Shown in pieces: positions 1-9,279 of a stretch of 64,000 bases of DNA. A program made the translations under genes and the position numbers. Below the pieces are notes generated by a model. That model saw only the letters and a program-made list of their open reading frames with translations, did no database searches and was not told the origin of the DNA. Origin of the DNA: Pseudomonas fluorescens (GTDB taxonomy: Bacteria; Pseudomonadota; Gammaproteobacteria; Pseudomonadales; Pseudomonadaceae); the NCBI RefSeq assembly GCF_018614655.1, contig NZ_JAGGOG010000025.1, positions 112,163 through 176,162 of the forward strand, given 5' to 3'. Each line of letters starts with the position of its first letter. The stretch's first letter is position 1.

Positions 1-501
1 TGTGATGCCCGCCTGTTCGGCGATCTTCGCCACCGTCAGGCCATTCTTGTTCTCCCGGTCCCAGCCGGTGCGAATCTTCAGGGTGACCGGCACATCCACT
101 GCAGCGACAACGGCATGCAGTATCTCGCTCACCAGCGCTTCATCCTTGAGCAAAGCAGAACCGGCAGCCTTGTTGCAGACTTTTTTTGCCGGACAGCCCA
201 TGTTGATATCAATTATCTGCGCCCCCAACTCGACGTTGGCCCGGGCCGCATCCGCCAGCATCTGCGCATCACCGCCGGCGATCTGTACCGAGCGGGGCTC
301 GGGATCACCTTCGTGGATCATGCGCATCCGCGATTTGCGGGTGTTCCACAAGCTCATGTCGCTGGTGACCATTTCCGAGACTACAAGGCCCGCTCCCAAT
401 CGTTTGCAAAGCTGACGAAAGGGCTGGTCGGTGACGCCCGCCATGGGGGCGAGAATCAAGCCGTTGTGCAATGTGTATGGGCCGATGCGTACCGCCGACA
501 T
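1..501 (-). CDS. dusB: tRNA-dihydrouridine synthase B, N-terminal part (cut by window edge)
   Basis: The minus strand reads an open frame from the ATG at 501 to the window edge, giving 167 codons. It begins MSAVRIGPYTLHNGLILAPM and continues AGVTDQPFRQLCKRLGAG, the typical start of the FMN-dependent dihydrouridine synthase TIM barrel. It also contains QIAGGDAQMLADAA and the DusB hallmark INMGCPAKKVCNK, whose cysteine acts as the general acid in Dus enzymes. The enzyme reduces uridine in the tRNA D-loop. In pseudomonads dusB is usually followed by fis, which would lie beyond the left edge. The gene is co-directional with the DUF3426 gene and prmA. About half the protein is missing from the window. 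Confidence 0.95.
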   Translation of the reverse strand, partial: MSAVRIGPYTLHNGLILAPMAGVTDQPFRQLCKRLGAGLVVSEMVTSDMSLWNTRKSRMRMIHEGDPEPRSVQIAGGDAQMLADAARANVELGAQIIDINMGCPAKKVCNKAAGSALLKDEALVSEILHAVVAAVDVPVTLKIRTGWDRENKNGLTVAKIAEQAGIT

Positions 502-686
502 AGGACTTCCCTGTTGTGGGGCCGGATCATTAGAGTTCGAAAAAGGGTTGGCATGATACCCGCTCTCGATGACTGGATAAAGGCTGAATTGGATAAAATC
601 TGAACAGTTACTTTCTTATCGCCGCCAGTTTGGTCGCAGACGGCGCAGTCAATAATCCGCCGTCAAACCTCAGCGCCGGAACCGAT

Positions 687-1904
687 TCACTCGGGGGAGT
701 GGAAACTCAGGCTGTAATTCACGGCCTTGTTGCCCGGGTCGAGGATGTCCAGGGCGATGTGAATGGGTGTCTGGGACGGCATCTCGGTCTGGCCTGCCAG
801 TTCGCCGTTGAGGTACTCGGCGGGCTTGAATCGCCGGCTGGCGATCAGGTTTCCGTTGAGGTCGGCGAAGCGCAGTTCCAGCAGTGGGAAGGGCTGGGAA
901 AAGGTCGCGCGGTTATAGATGATCGCATCCACCACCAGCGCGCCGGCGAACTCCGGGTGGCTACGCACCACCAGGTTGCTGCTCTTGATGTGGGCGATGT
1001 CGACCCTTGACGGCACAGTGCAGCCTACTTTCGGGCACAGTTCCTGGAACCAGGGGCGGTAGGCGTCCTGGCGTGCCAGGTCATCGAATTGATAGGCAAT
1101 GTACTGGCCCGCCAGACCTGCGGCGGCCAGGAGCACCAACAAGCCCCAGAACAGCCGGCCACCCCAGCCCGAAGGGCGTTTCTGGGCGTAGAGATGCAGC
1201 GGGTCGTCTTCCAGGTCCTGGAGCATCTCGTCGTGGGCGCTGGCATCGCGGCTCGAGCGTTTGCGGCGTGGCTGCACACGTTCTGGCTGTTCGAGTTCCG
1301 GTTCGGTACTGACGGGCGTTACCGGAGGGTCGCGGTCCTCGTCGGTATGTTCGGTGTGAAGTACAGGTTCGTCTGGCTCTTCGACGGTACTGAGCGATAT
1401 CAAGGGCTCGGTGCGCTTGGCTTTGTTCGCGGGTTCAGGCTCGAGACCTGCCGTTTGCGTGGCCTGAGCCCGTTCGTCGGGTGTGTCGCTGAACAGACTG
1501 GTGGCCCATTGTTCTTCTTCGGCCTTGGCCGAGTCACGGGTTGCGCTGAGGGCGTCTTCCTTTTGCCGGCGATCGGTGCCTGGCGGCTGGGTGTGTTGAA
1601 TCTCCCGACGTTCAAGCTTGGCCAGCTCTTCATCGAGGTCCAGGTTATCCAGGTCCAGCTCTTCGGCGCTCCATTGCTTTTGGCTGATGGCGCGCGGTGA
1701 CTCAGGTGTTGGTTCTGCGGCTACCGGCGCTTGCGGTGCGGGCGCTGTGGGGCTGGCGTGTTGTTCCAGCAACTGGCGGGCAGCATTGAACGTTTGCAGG
1801 CACGCGCCGCAGCGAACCACGCCGCGGGCCACGCTCAATTGAGCGTGGTTGACGCGAAAGCTCGCTTGGCAATGCGGGCACTGGGTGACGAAACTGTCGG
1901 TCAT
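687..1904 (-). CDS. Zinc-ribbon and DUF3426 domain membrane protein
   Basis: 405 residues. The N-terminus has a zinc-ribbon of the MJ0042 type with CPHC at 9-12 and CGAC at 32-35. A long, charged, Pro/Glu-rich linker follows (about 50-240), then one membrane segment (about 247-268, GLLVLLAAAGLAG) and a C-terminal DUF3426 domain of about 130 residues. The layout suggests a cytoplasmic zinc-ribbon tethered to the inner membrane with a periplasmic globular domain. It sits between prmA and dusB, the position of PA4851 in P. aeruginosa as I recall it. The function is unknown and I do not assign one. Confidence 0.85.
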   Translation of the reverse strand: MTDSFVTQCPHCQASFRVNHAQLSVARGVVRCGACLQTFNAARQLLEQHASPTAPAPQAPVAAEPTPESPRAISQKQWSAEELDLDNLDLDEELAKLERREIQHTQPPGTDRRQKEDALSATRDSAKAEEEQWATSLFSDTPDERAQATQTAGLEPEPANKAKRTEPLISLSTVEEPDEPVLHTEHTDEDRDPPVTPVSTEPELEQPERVQPRRKRSSRDASAHDEMLQDLEDDPLHLYAQKRPSGWGGRLFWGLLVLLAAAGLAGQYIAYQFDDLARQDAYRPWFQELCPKVGCTVPSRVDIAHIKSSNLVVRSHPEFAGALVVDAIIYNRATFSQPFPLLELRFADLNGNLIASRRFKPAEYLNGELAGQTEMPSQTPIHIALDILDPGNKAVNYSLSFHSPE

Positions 1905-1934
1905 GCGGCCATCCGATTCATGCAGGCGCTCATT

Positions 1935-2813
1935 CTAGCGCCGACGACCGCTGATGCGTACCCAGCCATCACGGTTGGCGATCGGGTCCAGCTCGAAATC
2001 CTTGGCGTAGGCGGCGGCCACGTCTTCGCCTTGCTCGGCGAGGATCCCTGACAACGCCAGGCGACCACCCGGTTTGACCAGGCTGGACAGTTGCGGCGCC
2101 AGCGAGACCAGCGGCCCGGCGAGGATGTTGGCGACCAGCACGTCGGCCTGCACTTGAGGCAGTTGCTCCGGCAGGTACAGCGGGAATTTGTCTTCCGGGA
2201 TGTTGTTGCGCCCGGCGTTATCGCGGGAAGCTTCCAGGGCTTGCACGTCGATATCGGTACCGACGGCTTCCTTGGCGCCCAGCAGCAGGGCGGCGATGGC
2301 CAGAATCCCCGAGCCGCAACCGAAGTCCAGTACGTTGCAATTTTGCAGGTCCTGGCCGTCGAGCCATTCCAGGCACAGGGCGGTGGTCGGGTGAGTGCCG
2401 GTGCCGAAGGCCAGGCCCGGGTCCAGCAACAGGTTTACCGCGTCAGGCTCCGGAGCAGCGTGCCAGCTTGGCACGATCCACAGGCGCTGGCCGAAACGCA
2501 TGGGCTGGAAGTTGTCCATCCAGCTGCGTTCCCAGTCCTGGTCTTCGATGATTTCGCTGTGATGCTCGGGCAGCGGGCTGTCGGTGAGCAGCTCCATGTG
2601 GGCCAGAACGCTGGCGGCATCGGTGCCGTCTTCGAACAGGGCCAGCAGATGGGTGTGGGACCACAGCGGGGTGGTGTTCAGTTCCGGCTCGAAGATCGGC
2701 TGGTCTTCGGCGTCCATGAAGGTCACCGACACGGCGCCCACTTCAAGGAACGCGTCTTCGTAGGTTTCGGCTTGTTCTGGGCTGATGGCGAGACGGACTT
2801 GCAGCCAAGGCAT
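1935..2813 (-). CDS. prmA: Ribosomal protein L11 methyltransferase
   Basis: 292 residues starting MPWLQVRLAISPEQAETYED at the ATG at 2813. The open frame extends further upstream into a REPIN region, but this start matches the family length and N-terminus. The SAM-binding core is visible as VLDFGCGSGILAIAALLLGA, after GLAFGTGTHPTTALCLEWL, both signatures of PrmA. Later VLVANILAGPLVSLAP carries the post-I/motif II region. The enzyme trimethylates L11 using S-adenosylmethionine. A terminator and a REPIN separate it from accC, so it is probably transcribed on its own. Confidence 0.95.
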   Translation of the reverse strand: MPWLQVRLAISPEQAETYEDAFLEVGAVSVTFMDAEDQPIFEPELNTTPLWSHTHLLALFEDGTDAASVLAHMELLTDSPLPEHHSEIIEDQDWERSWMDNFQPMRFGQRLWIVPSWHAAPEPDAVNLLLDPGLAFGTGTHPTTALCLEWLDGQDLQNCNVLDFGCGSGILAIAALLLGAKEAVGTDIDVQALEASRDNAGRNNIPEDKFPLYLPEQLPQVQADVLVANILAGPLVSLAPQLSSLVKPGGRLALSGILAEQGEDVAAAYAKDFELDPIANRDGWVRISGRRR

Positions 2814-2927
2814 GGCGGGCACCTTTGAAAATATGAGTGTGCAGCCGGGTGAGGCTGTGAAAGCGCGCAAGTTTACGCGAGCGAGGGGCAGAAGACGACT
2901 GTACTGCGGGTGTACACAAAACAAAAT

Positions 2928-3015
2928 GTGGGAGCGGGCTTGCTCGCGAATGCGGTGCGTCAGTAAAGGATGTGTTGACTGGCACACCGCATTCGCGAGC
3001 AAGCCCGCTCCCACA
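2928..3015. repeat. REPIN (inverted REP pair, GTGGGAGCGGG type)
   Basis: Two REP units face each other: GTGGGAGCGGGCTTGCTCGC on the left and its reverse complement on the right, with a less conserved centre of about 40 bases. The same family recurs at 17570-17660 and, in altered form, at 45628-45773 and 54318-54423. Such elements are short non-autonomous repeats mobilised by RAYT transposases in fluorescent pseudomonads. It lies between prmA and the accC terminator. Confidence 0.9.
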
Positions 3016-3055
3016 GGGGGGATGCATCCATCCAGGAAAGTCGGGTGGGCAGAAA

Positions 3056-3085
3056 CAACAAAGCCGCCCGAAGGCGGCTTTGTTG
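3056..3085 (-). terminator. Rho-independent terminator of the aroQ-accB-accC operon
   Basis: A perfect 13-bp stem (CAACAAAGCCGCC with its complement) closes on a CGAA tetraloop, 10 bases downstream of the accC stop on the minus strand. It is followed on that strand by TTTCT. Position, stem strength and tail support termination of accC transcripts. Confidence 0.85.
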
Positions 3086-3095
3086 GGTGGAGCAC

Positions 3096-4454
3096 TTACT
3101 GATTGGCCAGCTTGTGTTCCAGGTAGTGAATATTCACACCACCTTCGCAGAAACCTTCATCGCGAACCAGATCCCGATGCAACGGGATGTTGGTCTTGAT
3201 GCCGTCTACCACGATTTCGTCCAAGGCATTGCGCATGCGTGCCATGGCTTCATCGCGAGTCGAGCCCCAGGTGATCAGCTTGCCGATCAGGGAGTCGTAG
3301 TTCGACGGAACCTTGTAGCCGCTGTACAGGTGCGAATCGACGCGAACGCCGTTGCCACCTGGTGCATGGAAATGCTTGACCATGCCAGGGCTTGGGATAA
3401 AGGTTTTCGGGTCTTCGGCGTTGATCCGGCACTCAAGCGAGTGGCCGTGGATCTTCACGTCATCCTGGGTAAACGACAGCGTATTGCCAGCGGCGATGCT
3501 CAGCATCTCCTTGACGATGTCGATGCCGGTGACCATTTCCGATACTGGGTGCTCTACCTGCACACGAGTGTTCATCTCGATGAAGTAGAAGCGGCCGTTT
3601 TCGTACAGGAACTCAAAAGTACCCGCGCCACGGTAATTGATATCGATGCACGCCTTGACGCAGCGCGCCAACACTTCTGCACGGGCGGTTTCATCCAGGC
3701 CCGGTGCCGGTGCTTCTTCCAGTACCTTCTGGTGACGGCGTTGCAGCGAGCAGTCACGGTCGCCCAGGTGAATGGCGTGACCCTGGCCATCGGAAAGCAC
3801 CTGAACTTCCACGTGACGTGGGTTGGTCAGGTATTTCTCGAGGTAGACCATCGGGTTGCTGAACCAGGCGCCCGCTTCTTCACGAGTCTGCTTGGCTGCT
3901 TCGATCAGGTCTTCTTCTTTATGCACAACACGCATGCCACGACCACCGCCGCCGCCTGCGGCCTTGATGATCACCGGGTAACCGACTTCGCGACCAATGC
4001 GCAGAGCGGTTTCCGGGTCTTCAGGCAGTGGGCCATCGGAGCCTGGAACGGTTGGCACGCCGGCAGCGATCATGGCGTGCTTGGCCGATACCTTGTCGCC
4101 CATCAGGCGAATGGTGTCGGCTTTCGGGCCGATGAAGGCAAAACCGGATTTTTCCACCTGTTCGGCGAAGTCGGCGTTTTCCGCGAGGAACCCGTAGCCT
4201 GGGTGAATGGCGGTAGCGCCGGTCACTTCAGCCGCCGCGATGATCGCCGGGATGTGCAGGTAAGACAGGTTGGCAGGGGCCGGGCCGATGCAAACTGTCT
4301 CGTCCGCCAGACCCAGGTGCATCAGCTCTTTGTCGGCAGTCGAGTACACCGCGACGGTCTTGATGCCCATTTCCTTGCAGGCGCGTAGGATCCGCAGGGC
4401 GATTTCGCCGCGGTTGGCGATCAGGACTTTTTCCAGCTTCGCAGGTTTCAACAT
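3096..4454 (-). CDS. accC: Acetyl-CoA carboxylase, biotin carboxylase subunit
   Basis: 452 residues from the ATG at 4454 (MLKPAKLEKVLIANRGEIAL), preceded by GGAG. An in-frame start 7 codons upstream is less likely because it would take in the ribosome-binding site. Visible features are the N-terminal Rossmann motif IANRGEIALRILRAC, the ATP-grasp Gly loop KAAGGGGGRGMRVV, the HLGDRDCSLQRRHQKVLEEA segment and the catalytic FIEMNTRVQVEHPVSEM. It carboxylates biotin on AccB with ATP and bicarbonate, the first half-reaction of fatty-acid synthesis. It is the last gene of aroQ-accB-accC, 17 bases after accB. Confidence 0.97.
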   Translation of the reverse strand: MLKPAKLEKVLIANRGEIALRILRACKEMGIKTVAVYSTADKELMHLGLADETVCIGPAPANLSYLHIPAIIAAAEVTGATAIHPGYGFLAENADFAEQVEKSGFAFIGPKADTIRLMGDKVSAKHAMIAAGVPTVPGSDGPLPEDPETALRIGREVGYPVIIKAAGGGGGRGMRVVHKEEDLIEAAKQTREEAGAWFSNPMVYLEKYLTNPRHVEVQVLSDGQGHAIHLGDRDCSLQRRHQKVLEEAPAPGLDETARAEVLARCVKACIDINYRGAGTFEFLYENGRFYFIEMNTRVQVEHPVSEMVTGIDIVKEMLSIAAGNTLSFTQDDVKIHGHSLECRINAEDPKTFIPSPGMVKHFHAPGGNGVRVDSHLYSGYKVPSNYDSLIGKLITWGSTRDEAMARMRNALDEIVVDGIKTNIPLHRDLVRDEGFCEGGVNIHYLEHKLANQ

Positions 4455-4471
4455 CGTTGGCTCTCCGCGGT

Positions 4472-4933
4472 TCAAACGATGGTGAACAGCGGTTGGTCGA
4501 ATTCAACCGGCTGACCGTTTTCTACCAGGATGGATTCGATCACACCGGCCTTTTCAGCCTGGATGTGGTTCATCATCTTCATCGCTTCAACGATGCAGAT
4601 GGTGTCGCCCACTTTGACGGTCTGGCCGATTTCAACAAAGGCTGGCGAGGTCGGTGCCGGGGTGCGGTAGAAAGTACCGACCATAGGCGACTTGACCACG
4701 AAACCATTCAGTTTCGGCGCAGCTGGAGCTTCAGCAACGGTGGCAACCGGAGCGGCCGCTACAGGTGCTGCAACAGGAGCCGGGGCTTGCATTTGTGGTG
4801 CATAGAACTGCTGGGCCGGGGTCTTGCTGTGGCGGCTGATCCGTACGGATTCTTCGCCTTCCTTGATCTCCAGCTCGTCGATACCGGATTCTTCCAGCAG
4901 TTCGATCAATTTCTTAACTTTACGGATATCCAT
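4472..4933 (-). CDS. accB: Acetyl-CoA carboxylase, biotin carboxyl carrier protein
   Basis: 153 residues. The N-terminal helix MDIRKVKKLIELLEESGIDE is the BCCP signature. An Ala/Pro-rich flexible linker spans roughly residues 50-78. The C-terminal biotinyl domain carries the EAMKM motif with the biotinylated lysine at residue 119. AccB carries carboxybiotin between AccC and the AccA/AccD transferase. The gene lies 24 bases after aroQ and 17 bases before accC on the same strand. Confidence 0.97.
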   Translation of the reverse strand: MDIRKVKKLIELLEESGIDELEIKEGEESVRISRHSKTPAQQFYAPQMQAPAPVAAPVAAAPVATVAEAPAAPKLNGFVVKSPMVGTFYRTPAPTSPAFVEIGQTVKVGDTICIVEAMKMMNHIQAEKAGVIESILVENGQPVEFDQPLFTIV

Positions 4934-4957
4934 GAATCATCAACTCCCAAGGGTCGG

Positions 4958-5413
4958 TCAGGGGCGTTTAGCCTGTTCTTCAACGTGTTCCAGGGCGGCC
5001 TCCAGGGCCAGTCGGTAACCGCTGGCGCCAAGGCCGCAGATCACTCCTACCGCTACGTCGGAGAAGTAAGAGTGATGGCGGAAAGCTTCGCGTTTGTGCA
5101 CGTTCGATAAGTGCACTTCGATGAATGGGATGCTCACCGCCAGCAGCGCGTCACGTAATGCAACGCTTGTATGCGTAAAAGCGGCGGGATTGATCAGGAT
5201 AAAGTCCACACCTTCGCCGCGCGCGGCATGGATGCGATCAATCAATTCGTACTCGGCATTGCTTTGCAGGTAGAGCAAATGGTGGCCGGCATCACGGGCC
5301 CGTCGTTCCAGATCAAGGTTGATCTGCTCGAGGGTAACTGCACCGTAAACGCCCGGTTCGCGGGTGCCAAGCAGGTTCAGGTTGGGTCCGTGCAGAACCA
5401 GTAAGGTCGCCAT
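4958..5413 (-). CDS. aroQ: 3-dehydroquinate dehydratase, type II
   Basis: 151 residues, the usual type II length. It starts MATLLVLHGPNLNLLGTREP, the family signature, with the catalytic tyrosine at about residue 23 (GVYG). NPAAFTHTSVALRDAL and EVHLSNVHKREAFRH carry the active-site histidine and arginine regions. It converts 3-dehydroquinate to 3-dehydroshikimate in the shikimate pathway. It is the first gene of aroQ-accB-accC, so the operon promoter should lie in 5414-5590. In P. aeruginosa a dipZ gene lies between aroQ1 and ctpL; it is absent here. Confidence 0.96.
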   Translation of the reverse strand: MATLLVLHGPNLNLLGTREPGVYGAVTLEQINLDLERRARDAGHHLLYLQSNAEYELIDRIHAARGEGVDFILINPAAFTHTSVALRDALLAVSIPFIEVHLSNVHKREAFRHHSYFSDVAVGVICGLGASGYRLALEAALEHVEEQAKRP

Positions 5414-5592
5414 CGGCTGTTCCTAGTTATTAGTGTGGGTACGGTAGAACCCGGCGACTATGCCGCAAAGACTTTGTGACTGTCCAGTTCTATGCAGTAG
5501 GCGGCACGATTAGCGAGGATTGCGCAAAATATGTGACCGGGTGGCTGTATTTGGTCATGGGTAATACGGTCTTGAATCCGGCGGCGATCGAG

Positions 5593-7566
5593 TCAGACAC
5601 GAAAGGCCTGCACGGCCGTATTGAGTTGCCCACCGAGCACCAGCAGGTGCTCTCCCTGGCTACGCCCCTGACCAATTCGCAGCAAGTTATCCTCACCCAA
5701 TTGGTGAATCCGCTCACTGTTATCGCGGATTTCACTGACAGCGCCACTCTGCTGGGCGGTGACATCGGCAATACGTACGGCGGTGTCGGCAATGGTCTGG
5801 ATCGCGCCGACGATTTCATCCAGTGCGCCGTCAGCCGCCTGGGCTTGCTGGGCGGTGGCTTCGGCGTGTTCGACTTGGGCGCGCATGCCTTCCACAGATT
5901 GCCTGGCCGCGGTTTGCAAGCTGGCGATCAAGGTCTGGATTTCGGCGGTGGCGCCGGCGGTGCGTTGGGCCAGGGAACGGACTTCATCGGCGACCACGGC
6001 AAACCCGCGGCCGGCTTCTCCTGCCCGGGCGGCTTCAATCGCAGCATTGAGAGCCAGCAGGTTGGTCTGGTCGGCAATCGAGCGGATCACCGTCAGTACA
6101 CCGCCGATGGTGGCCGATTCTTCGGCCAGTTTCTCGATCATCTGCGCATTACCCTGCACTTCGCCTACCAGCGCGTGCAATCCGGTCAGGCTCAGGCCGA
6201 TCACACGTTGGCCCTGTTCCACCGCCTGCCCGGCACTGCGGCTGGCACCGGCAGCCTGGCTGGCGTCGCCCGCCACTTGCTGAATAGTGGCTTCCAGTTC
6301 CCCCAGCGAGTCGCGGATTTGCGCGGTATCGCCGGCCTGCCGCTCGGCGCCATCGTGCAGGCCGCTGCTCAACTCGGCCAAGGTTCGGCTACTGCCGGCC
6401 ACTTGTTCGGCGTTTTGTCTGATGGTGCCCACCAGCTCTACCAGATAGGTACGCAGGCGATTGAGGGATTCTTCAATATCGTGTAACTCGCGATTGGTCG
6501 CGCCCAAGGCGATAGGCTGGCTGAAATCGCCTTCGGCCCAGGTCGACAACGCCGGCGCCAGGTTGGTCAGAACCCGGGCCAGGCGTCGCTGTAACGTGTC
6601 GATCAGCAGCGCGATCAGCAGAATCAAGCCGATCATCACCCCCTGTATCACCCGAACTTCGCCCTGGATCTGGCCGTGTTGGGCTCGCACCACCGGTTCC
6701 AGGCCGGCGATGGCGTGTTGCACGGCACCGATTTTCAGGTGCGTGGCACTGGCCAGGTCTGCCCGCTGGCGGATTTGTTCGCGGGTGCGCTTGAGCTCGG
6801 CCGGGTAGCGGGTCAACAGGCTGTTGAGTTCACGCTTGAGGTCGACGCCGGAGTCCTGGACGACGGTCTTTTCGGTGTTTTCCAGGCCCATCAGCGCCGA
6901 GAAGTCATCGGTGTTGGATTCAGTGTTGGCGGTCACGCCCAGCAATGGCAGTTGCTCAAGCAGTTCGGCCTGGCTACGAATATTGGCCACTTCCCGCTCG
7001 ACATCGTCGGCCAGTTCGCTGCGCCCGCTGCTGACCAGCTTGTCTCGGGCCAGGGACAGTTTGGTCAGGTGCTGGGACGCTGCCAGCAAGGGCGGCAGAT
7101 AACGTGCCGCGTCAGGCGAATTGACCCCACTGGCGTACAGGCTGAGTTGGTCCAGATTCGCCCCCAACTCCCGTTCGGCTTGCAGCAGCAACGCTTGCGG
7201 GTCGCCCGCCAGCTTGCCGGCAGCCAGCAGGTCGGTCTTGCTGAAACTATCGAGGTCGACAAGGCTGGGCCGCAGGTTTTGCGCCAGCTCGGCCGGCAGT
7301 TCATCCAGATGCTGCAGCAGGCTTTCCAGGCTCTGGCTGGCGCTGCTCAAGCGCAGGGCGTCGCCGCTGGCCAGGTAGTCGTCGATATTGCGCGCGGCCT
7401 GGTTCTGAAAGACCTGCGACAGGCCCAGGTAGCGTTCCATCAACAGGTAAGGTCGTTCCAGCGCCCGTTGCGACCACCAGAGCGTAGCGCCCAGGGCCAG
7501 GCAAACGGCGACCAGAAGAAGGGTGTTCAGGTTCGTCAGCAGCTTCAGGCGCATGCGTGGTTTCAA
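5593..7566 (-). CDS. ctpL: Methyl-accepting chemotaxis protein, CtpL-like
   Basis: 657 residues. One membrane segment lies near the N-terminus (about 9-29) and a second at about 307-326 (VMIGLILLIALLIDTL). They flank a helical periplasmic ligand domain of about 275 residues. A HAMP region follows, then the cytoplasmic signalling domain with the hairpin motif QTNLLALNAAIEAARAGEAG and GRGFAVVADEVRSLAQRT. I see no C-terminal CheR-binding pentapeptide; it ends NTAVQAFRV. In P. aeruginosa the gene at this position, next to gcbA, is ctpL, a receptor linked to phosphate and chloroaniline taxis. The symbol rests on that remembered synteny, not on ligand-domain evidence. Confidence 0.75.
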   Translation of the reverse strand: MKPRMRLKLLTNLNTLLLVAVCLALGATLWWSQRALERPYLLMERYLGLSQVFQNQAARNIDDYLASGDALRLSSASQSLESLLQHLDELPAELAQNLRPSLVDLDSFSKTDLLAAGKLAGDPQALLLQAERELGANLDQLSLYASGVNSPDAARYLPPLLAASQHLTKLSLARDKLVSSGRSELADDVEREVANIRSQAELLEQLPLLGVTANTESNTDDFSALMGLENTEKTVVQDSGVDLKRELNSLLTRYPAELKRTREQIRQRADLASATHLKIGAVQHAIAGLEPVVRAQHGQIQGEVRVIQGVMIGLILLIALLIDTLQRRLARVLTNLAPALSTWAEGDFSQPIALGATNRELHDIEESLNRLRTYLVELVGTIRQNAEQVAGSSRTLAELSSGLHDGAERQAGDTAQIRDSLGELEATIQQVAGDASQAAGASRSAGQAVEQGQRVIGLSLTGLHALVGEVQGNAQMIEKLAEESATIGGVLTVIRSIADQTNLLALNAAIEAARAGEAGRGFAVVADEVRSLAQRTAGATAEIQTLIASLQTAARQSVEGMRAQVEHAEATAQQAQAADGALDEIVGAIQTIADTAVRIADVTAQQSGAVSEIRDNSERIHQLGEDNLLRIGQGRSQGEHLLVLGGQLNTAVQAFRV

Positions 7567-7608
7567 CCAACGGCTGTAGGATAAGCGCCTGAAGTTATTG
7601 CGTTTTCA

Positions 7609-9279
7609 TTACAGGGTTATGACGGATTCAGTGGATTCCGGTGAAAAGATGGCACTTTGCTTTGATGCGCGCGCCGGCTGTACTCGATTGCGCCCGGCAT
7701 GCTTGGCCCGGTACAGCGCTTCATCGGCCTGGGCCGCCATCATCAGGCTGTCGCAGCCTTCCGTCAGCTCCACCACGCCGGCACTGAAAGTGCACCACAA
7801 GTCCTGGGGCTGGGCGGGGTAGTGAATTTCGGCAAAGCGACTACGGATGTCATCCAGCACTTTGCAGGCGGCGTCGAGGTCGGTGTCGGGCATGACGATG
7901 GCGAACTCTTCACCGCCGTAACGGCCGATGTAGTCGGTCTTGCGCAAACGCTGTTTGAGGAACAGCGCCAGGCTCTTGATGACCCGGTCGCCCATGGGGT
8001 GGCCGTGGCTGTCGTTGACCCGCTTGAAGTGGTCAATGTCGAGCATGGCAAAGCTCAACGGCTTGCTCTCACGACGGGAGCGGAAGCTGCAGTCTTCGAG
8101 CAATTGCAGGATATGGGTGTGGTTGTACAGCCCGGTCAGGCTGTCGCGGACCATCCGTGCCTTGAGGTTGCGCGCGCGCGCCGCCCTGTTGCGTACGGTG
8201 GTGATCAGGTGGCGGGGCTTGATCGGCTTGGTCAGGAAGTCGTCGCCGCCTTCGCTCATGGCGTCCAGTTGCTTGTCCAGGTCATCTTCGGCGGACAAGT
8301 AGATGATCGGCACGCTGACATAGCGGTCATTGTGGCGAATAACCTTGGCCAGTTCGGTACCGGTACAGGCTGGCATATACATGTCGAGGATGATCAGGTC
8401 CGGCTGGAAGTCCGCCAGCTCGGCCATGGCCTGGATCGGTTCGATCAGGGTGCGGGTGACGATCCCGGCACTGTTGAGCAGGCGCTCGGTGTGCAGGGCC
8501 TGGGCGCGGGAGTCGTCGATGATCAGCACTTTATAGGGTTCGTACTGGGCGACGCAGGTCAGTACTTCGATTTTTTCCAGCAGGCTCGACGCTTCTAAAG
8601 TGCCGGTCAGGAACTCCTGGCCGCCGGCGCGCACGGCGGCCAGGCGGGTTGGGGTATCGGTTTCGTGCAGGCTGAAAAACAGCAATGGCAGCTTTTGTTC
8701 CAGGCCTTCCTGGGCTTCGGCCGCCAGCGTCAGGCCCAGCCCCGGGCCGCAGAAGTCCACGTCCATCACAATCGCCGCCGGCAGACGCTCGGCCATGGAT
8801 GAGCGGAACGCCGCCACGCTGTCCAGGTGCTGAGCGCTCAAGCCAAAGAATTCCAGTTGCTTGGCCAGGCGCTCGGCACGGTCGTGATCAGCCAGCATCA
8901 CGTAGATCGGCTTGCGCATGGGCGGCAGCAAGGTTTGTTCCAGCTGATCGCCCTGACGCAGGCCGGTGCGCGACAGACGCTGCATCAAGCGGTTGAGGTC
9001 GGTGATCAGGTGGCTGCTCAAGCGGCCGCGATTGTCGTCCACGGCTTTCAGGGCGTCGCTGATATGTCGCGCCAGTTGGCTGTGTTCCGGCTGTTCAAAA
9101 CGTTCGGCAAAACGCAGCAGGCGCAGATTGGCCTCACTGAGTTCGGATAAGTCGGCGTTCGACCACTCGCTGCATTGCAGGCGCTGCCAGATCTCAAGAA
9201 TTTGACGTGCCTGATGAATTACCCGCTGGGCAAAATGGTGCTTGAGGCGCTCACGGCTGGGGTCTTCTGGCTCGGTCAT
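7609..9279 (-). CDS. gcbA: Diguanylate cyclase with two receiver domains, GcbA-like
   Basis: 556 residues. After an N-terminal helical stretch (about 1-125), a first receiver-like domain (YVMLADHDRAERLAKQLEFF) is followed by a canonical receiver (KVLIIDDSRAQALHTERLL, phospho-Asp in LIILDMYMPACTG, Lys in FLTKPIKP). A GGDEF domain follows with an intact GGEEF catalytic motif. An RxxD inhibitory site (RKTD) stands five residues before GGEEF, so product inhibition by c-di-GMP is expected. The architecture and position match P. fluorescens GcbA, which promotes surface attachment. There is no EAL domain. It is co-directional with the chemoreceptor gene, 42 bases upstream of it. Confidence 0.85.
   Translation of the reverse strand: MTEPEDPSRERLKHHFAQRVIHQARQILEIWQRLQCSEWSNADLSELSEANLRLLRFAERFEQPEHSQLARHISDALKAVDDNRGRLSSHLITDLNRLMQRLSRTGLRQGDQLEQTLLPPMRKPIYVMLADHDRAERLAKQLEFFGLSAQHLDSVAAFRSSMAERLPAAIVMDVDFCGPGLGLTLAAEAQEGLEQKLPLLFFSLHETDTPTRLAAVRAGGQEFLTGTLEASSLLEKIEVLTCVAQYEPYKVLIIDDSRAQALHTERLLNSAGIVTRTLIEPIQAMAELADFQPDLIILDMYMPACTGTELAKVIRHNDRYVSVPIIYLSAEDDLDKQLDAMSEGGDDFLTKPIKPRHLITTVRNRAARARNLKARMVRDSLTGLYNHTHILQLLEDCSFRSRRESKPLSFAMLDIDHFKRVNDSHGHPMGDRVIKSLALFLKQRLRKTDYIGRYGGEEFAIVMPDTDLDAACKVLDDIRSRFAEIHYPAQPQDLWCTFSAGVVELTEGCDSLMMAAQADEALYRAKHAGRNRVQPARASKQSAIFSPESTESVITL

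Noticed and set aside
3045..4388. 447-codon plus-strand frame opposite accC
   Set aside because: Antisense to the highly conserved biotin carboxylase gene, no recognisable domains.
5476..6486. 336-codon plus-strand frame opposite the chemoreceptor gene
   Set aside because: Antisense to a clear MCP; composition and lack of motifs mark it as a shadow.
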